A stretch of DNA of 25,093 nucleotides from Deltaproteobacteria bacterium (GTDB taxonomy: Bacteria > Desulfobacterota > Syntrophia > Syntrophales > UBA5619): assembly GCA_021372695.1 (NCBI GenBank), contig JAJFTY010000124.1, forward strand, positions 1-25,093. The letters run 5' to 3'. Shown piece by piece: positions 24,341 to 25,093 of this stretch (positions are counted from its first letter, which is position 1; each line of letters starts with the position of its first letter). The notes below the pieces were generated by a model. It saw only the letters and a program-made list of their open reading frames with translations, was not told the DNA's origin and did not search any database. The position numbers and the translations under genes were made by a program.

Positions 24341-25093
24341 TCAGCAGCAGAAGATTCCGCCGATGATGTATCCCGCGGCGATCAGCGCCTGGGTCCAGAG
24401 CACCAGCTGGACATTTTTCATCATGGCCGGCAGGAAGGCAGCGCGGTCATCGTACGTGAACGATCCCCGGATCACCCGCAAACCGAGCGGCAGCGTCAGC
24501 CAGGCCAGAAGCGTCCACACGGGCATGGCATGCAGGATCACGGCCCCGGCGATCCAGAGGTAAACCAGTATAACGAAGGCGGAGAAAACGACGGCCGCCC
24601 GCTTTTTCCCCCAGACGATGGGCAGCGTCCGCCTTCCGACCGTGATATCCGCCTCGACATCCGGGAATTCGTTGAGCAGAAGCAGGTTGTGAACCAGGAA
24701 GAAGGAGGGCATCGAAGCGATGAGCGCGGTCAGCGTATATTCGCCCGTGTGGACGAAATAGGCGCCGAGCACCGGCAGGATGCCCAGACCCAGGCCCGGA
24801 GACCATTCGGGATAGCCCATCTTCAGGATTACGGGGGTGTACAGGACGATCAGGAGCGTGGCCAGCACCAGGAGCGGAACGAGCATCCATCCCTTCACCA
24901 GCGTGAAGAAGACGCCGATCGGGATGATGAAGATGAAGCAGGTGATGCCCAGCCACAGGCCCTCATTCAGCGTCAGCAGGCCGCTCGGGATGGCGCCGCT
25001 GCCGCCGCTGAAAGGGGTCCGGCGGGTTCTGTAGTCGAGGCCGCTCCGGCAGTCGAAGTACTCGTTGAAGATGTTGACCGCCGCGTGGGCGAC
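24341..25093 (-). CDS. UbiA-family prenyltransferase (5' end outside window)
   Basis: The frame stays open to the window edge, so 250 C-terminal residues are visible. The first Asp-rich motif is NEYFDCRSGLD near the visible start (N10, E11, D14), and the second is NEFPDVEADITVGRRTLP. Both bind the magnesium-diphosphate of a prenyl donor. About seven transmembrane helices follow. The sequence resembles MenA-like enzymes, which prenylate a naphthoate or similar ring in quinone synthesis. The exact acceptor cannot be told from this fragment. It is the upstream neighbour of thiE in the same orientation. Confidence 0.88.
   Translation of the reverse strand, partial: VAHAAVNIFNEYFDCRSGLDYRTRRTPFSGGSGAIPSGLLTLNEGLWLGITCFIFIIPIGVFFTLVKGWMLVPLLVLATLLIVLYTPVILKMGYPEWSPGLGLGILPVLGAYFVHTGEYTLTALIASMPSFFLVHNLLLLNEFPDVEADITVGRRTLPIVWGKKRAAVVFSAFVILVYLWIAGAVILHAMPVWTLLAWLTLPLGLRVIRGSFTYDDRAAFLPAMMKNVQLVLWTQALIAAGYIIGGIFCC

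Overview
The window looks like chromosome of a GC-rich, strictly anaerobic, Gram-negative bacterium, most likely a deltaproteobacterial lineage (Desulfobacterota/Syntrophia type). This is inferred from the mix of a PEP-CTERM protein, a Lap-type adhesin-retention system, a B12-dependent acyl-CoA mutase operon and a ThiW-type ECF transporter. No rRNA, tRNA, CRISPR array or intact insertion sequence was seen.

Layout. (1) 1-1182, plus strand: the 3' end of a giant repetitive adhesin (VCBS and T1SS-143-like repeats) that stops without RTX repeats. (2) 1183-2237: a PEP-CTERM protein behind a near-perfect sigma-54 promoter and ahead of a terminator. (3) 2498-4149: a visibly AT-rich island holding six tiny membrane-protein genes (71, 53, 61, 60, 47 and 35 aa) in tandem, with a strong sigma-70-like promoter, an 18-bp palindrome at the likely transcription start, and a closing terminator. 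Three of these genes are shorter than 60 codons and are easily missed. (4) 4521-5324, minus: an orphan ParB-like protein. (5) 5602-9786 and 10730-14966, minus: a complete Lap-type machine, made of a pseudo-receiver LuxR regulator, HlyD/LapC adaptor, LapB-type ABC exporter, LapD c-di-GMP receptor, LapG periplasmic protease and TolC/LapE. It is interrupted by a plus-strand small gene (10164-10493) flanked by two inverted copies of one palindromic repeat. (6) 15297-20025, plus: a split acyl-CoA mutase (large and small subunits), its MeaB GTPase, cob(I)alamin adenosyltransferase and an MBL-fold hydrolase. (7) 20013-25093, minus: UbiA-type prenyltransferase (cut by the window edge), ThiE, ThiW, fused EcfA, EcfT and a small P-loop NTPase.

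How the parts work together. LapB/LapC/TolC would export a large adhesin. LapD, reading c-di-GMP through degenerate GGDEF and EAL domains, would sequester or release LapG, which cuts the adhesin from the surface. The adhesin end seen here lacks a recognisable secretion tail, so it may be a damaged or non-standard substrate. The mutase operon is probably annotated as methylmalonyl-CoA mutase, but its two specificity positions are Phe89 and Gln207, the isobutyryl-CoA mutase pattern. This suggests isobutyryl-CoA/butyryl-CoA interconversion, with MeaB and the adenosyltransferase maintaining the cofactor. The last block links uptake of a thiamine precursor to thiamine phosphate synthesis.

The best candidate for something undescribed is the tiny membrane-protein operon at 2646-4045 with its own promoter, operator-like palindrome and terminator.
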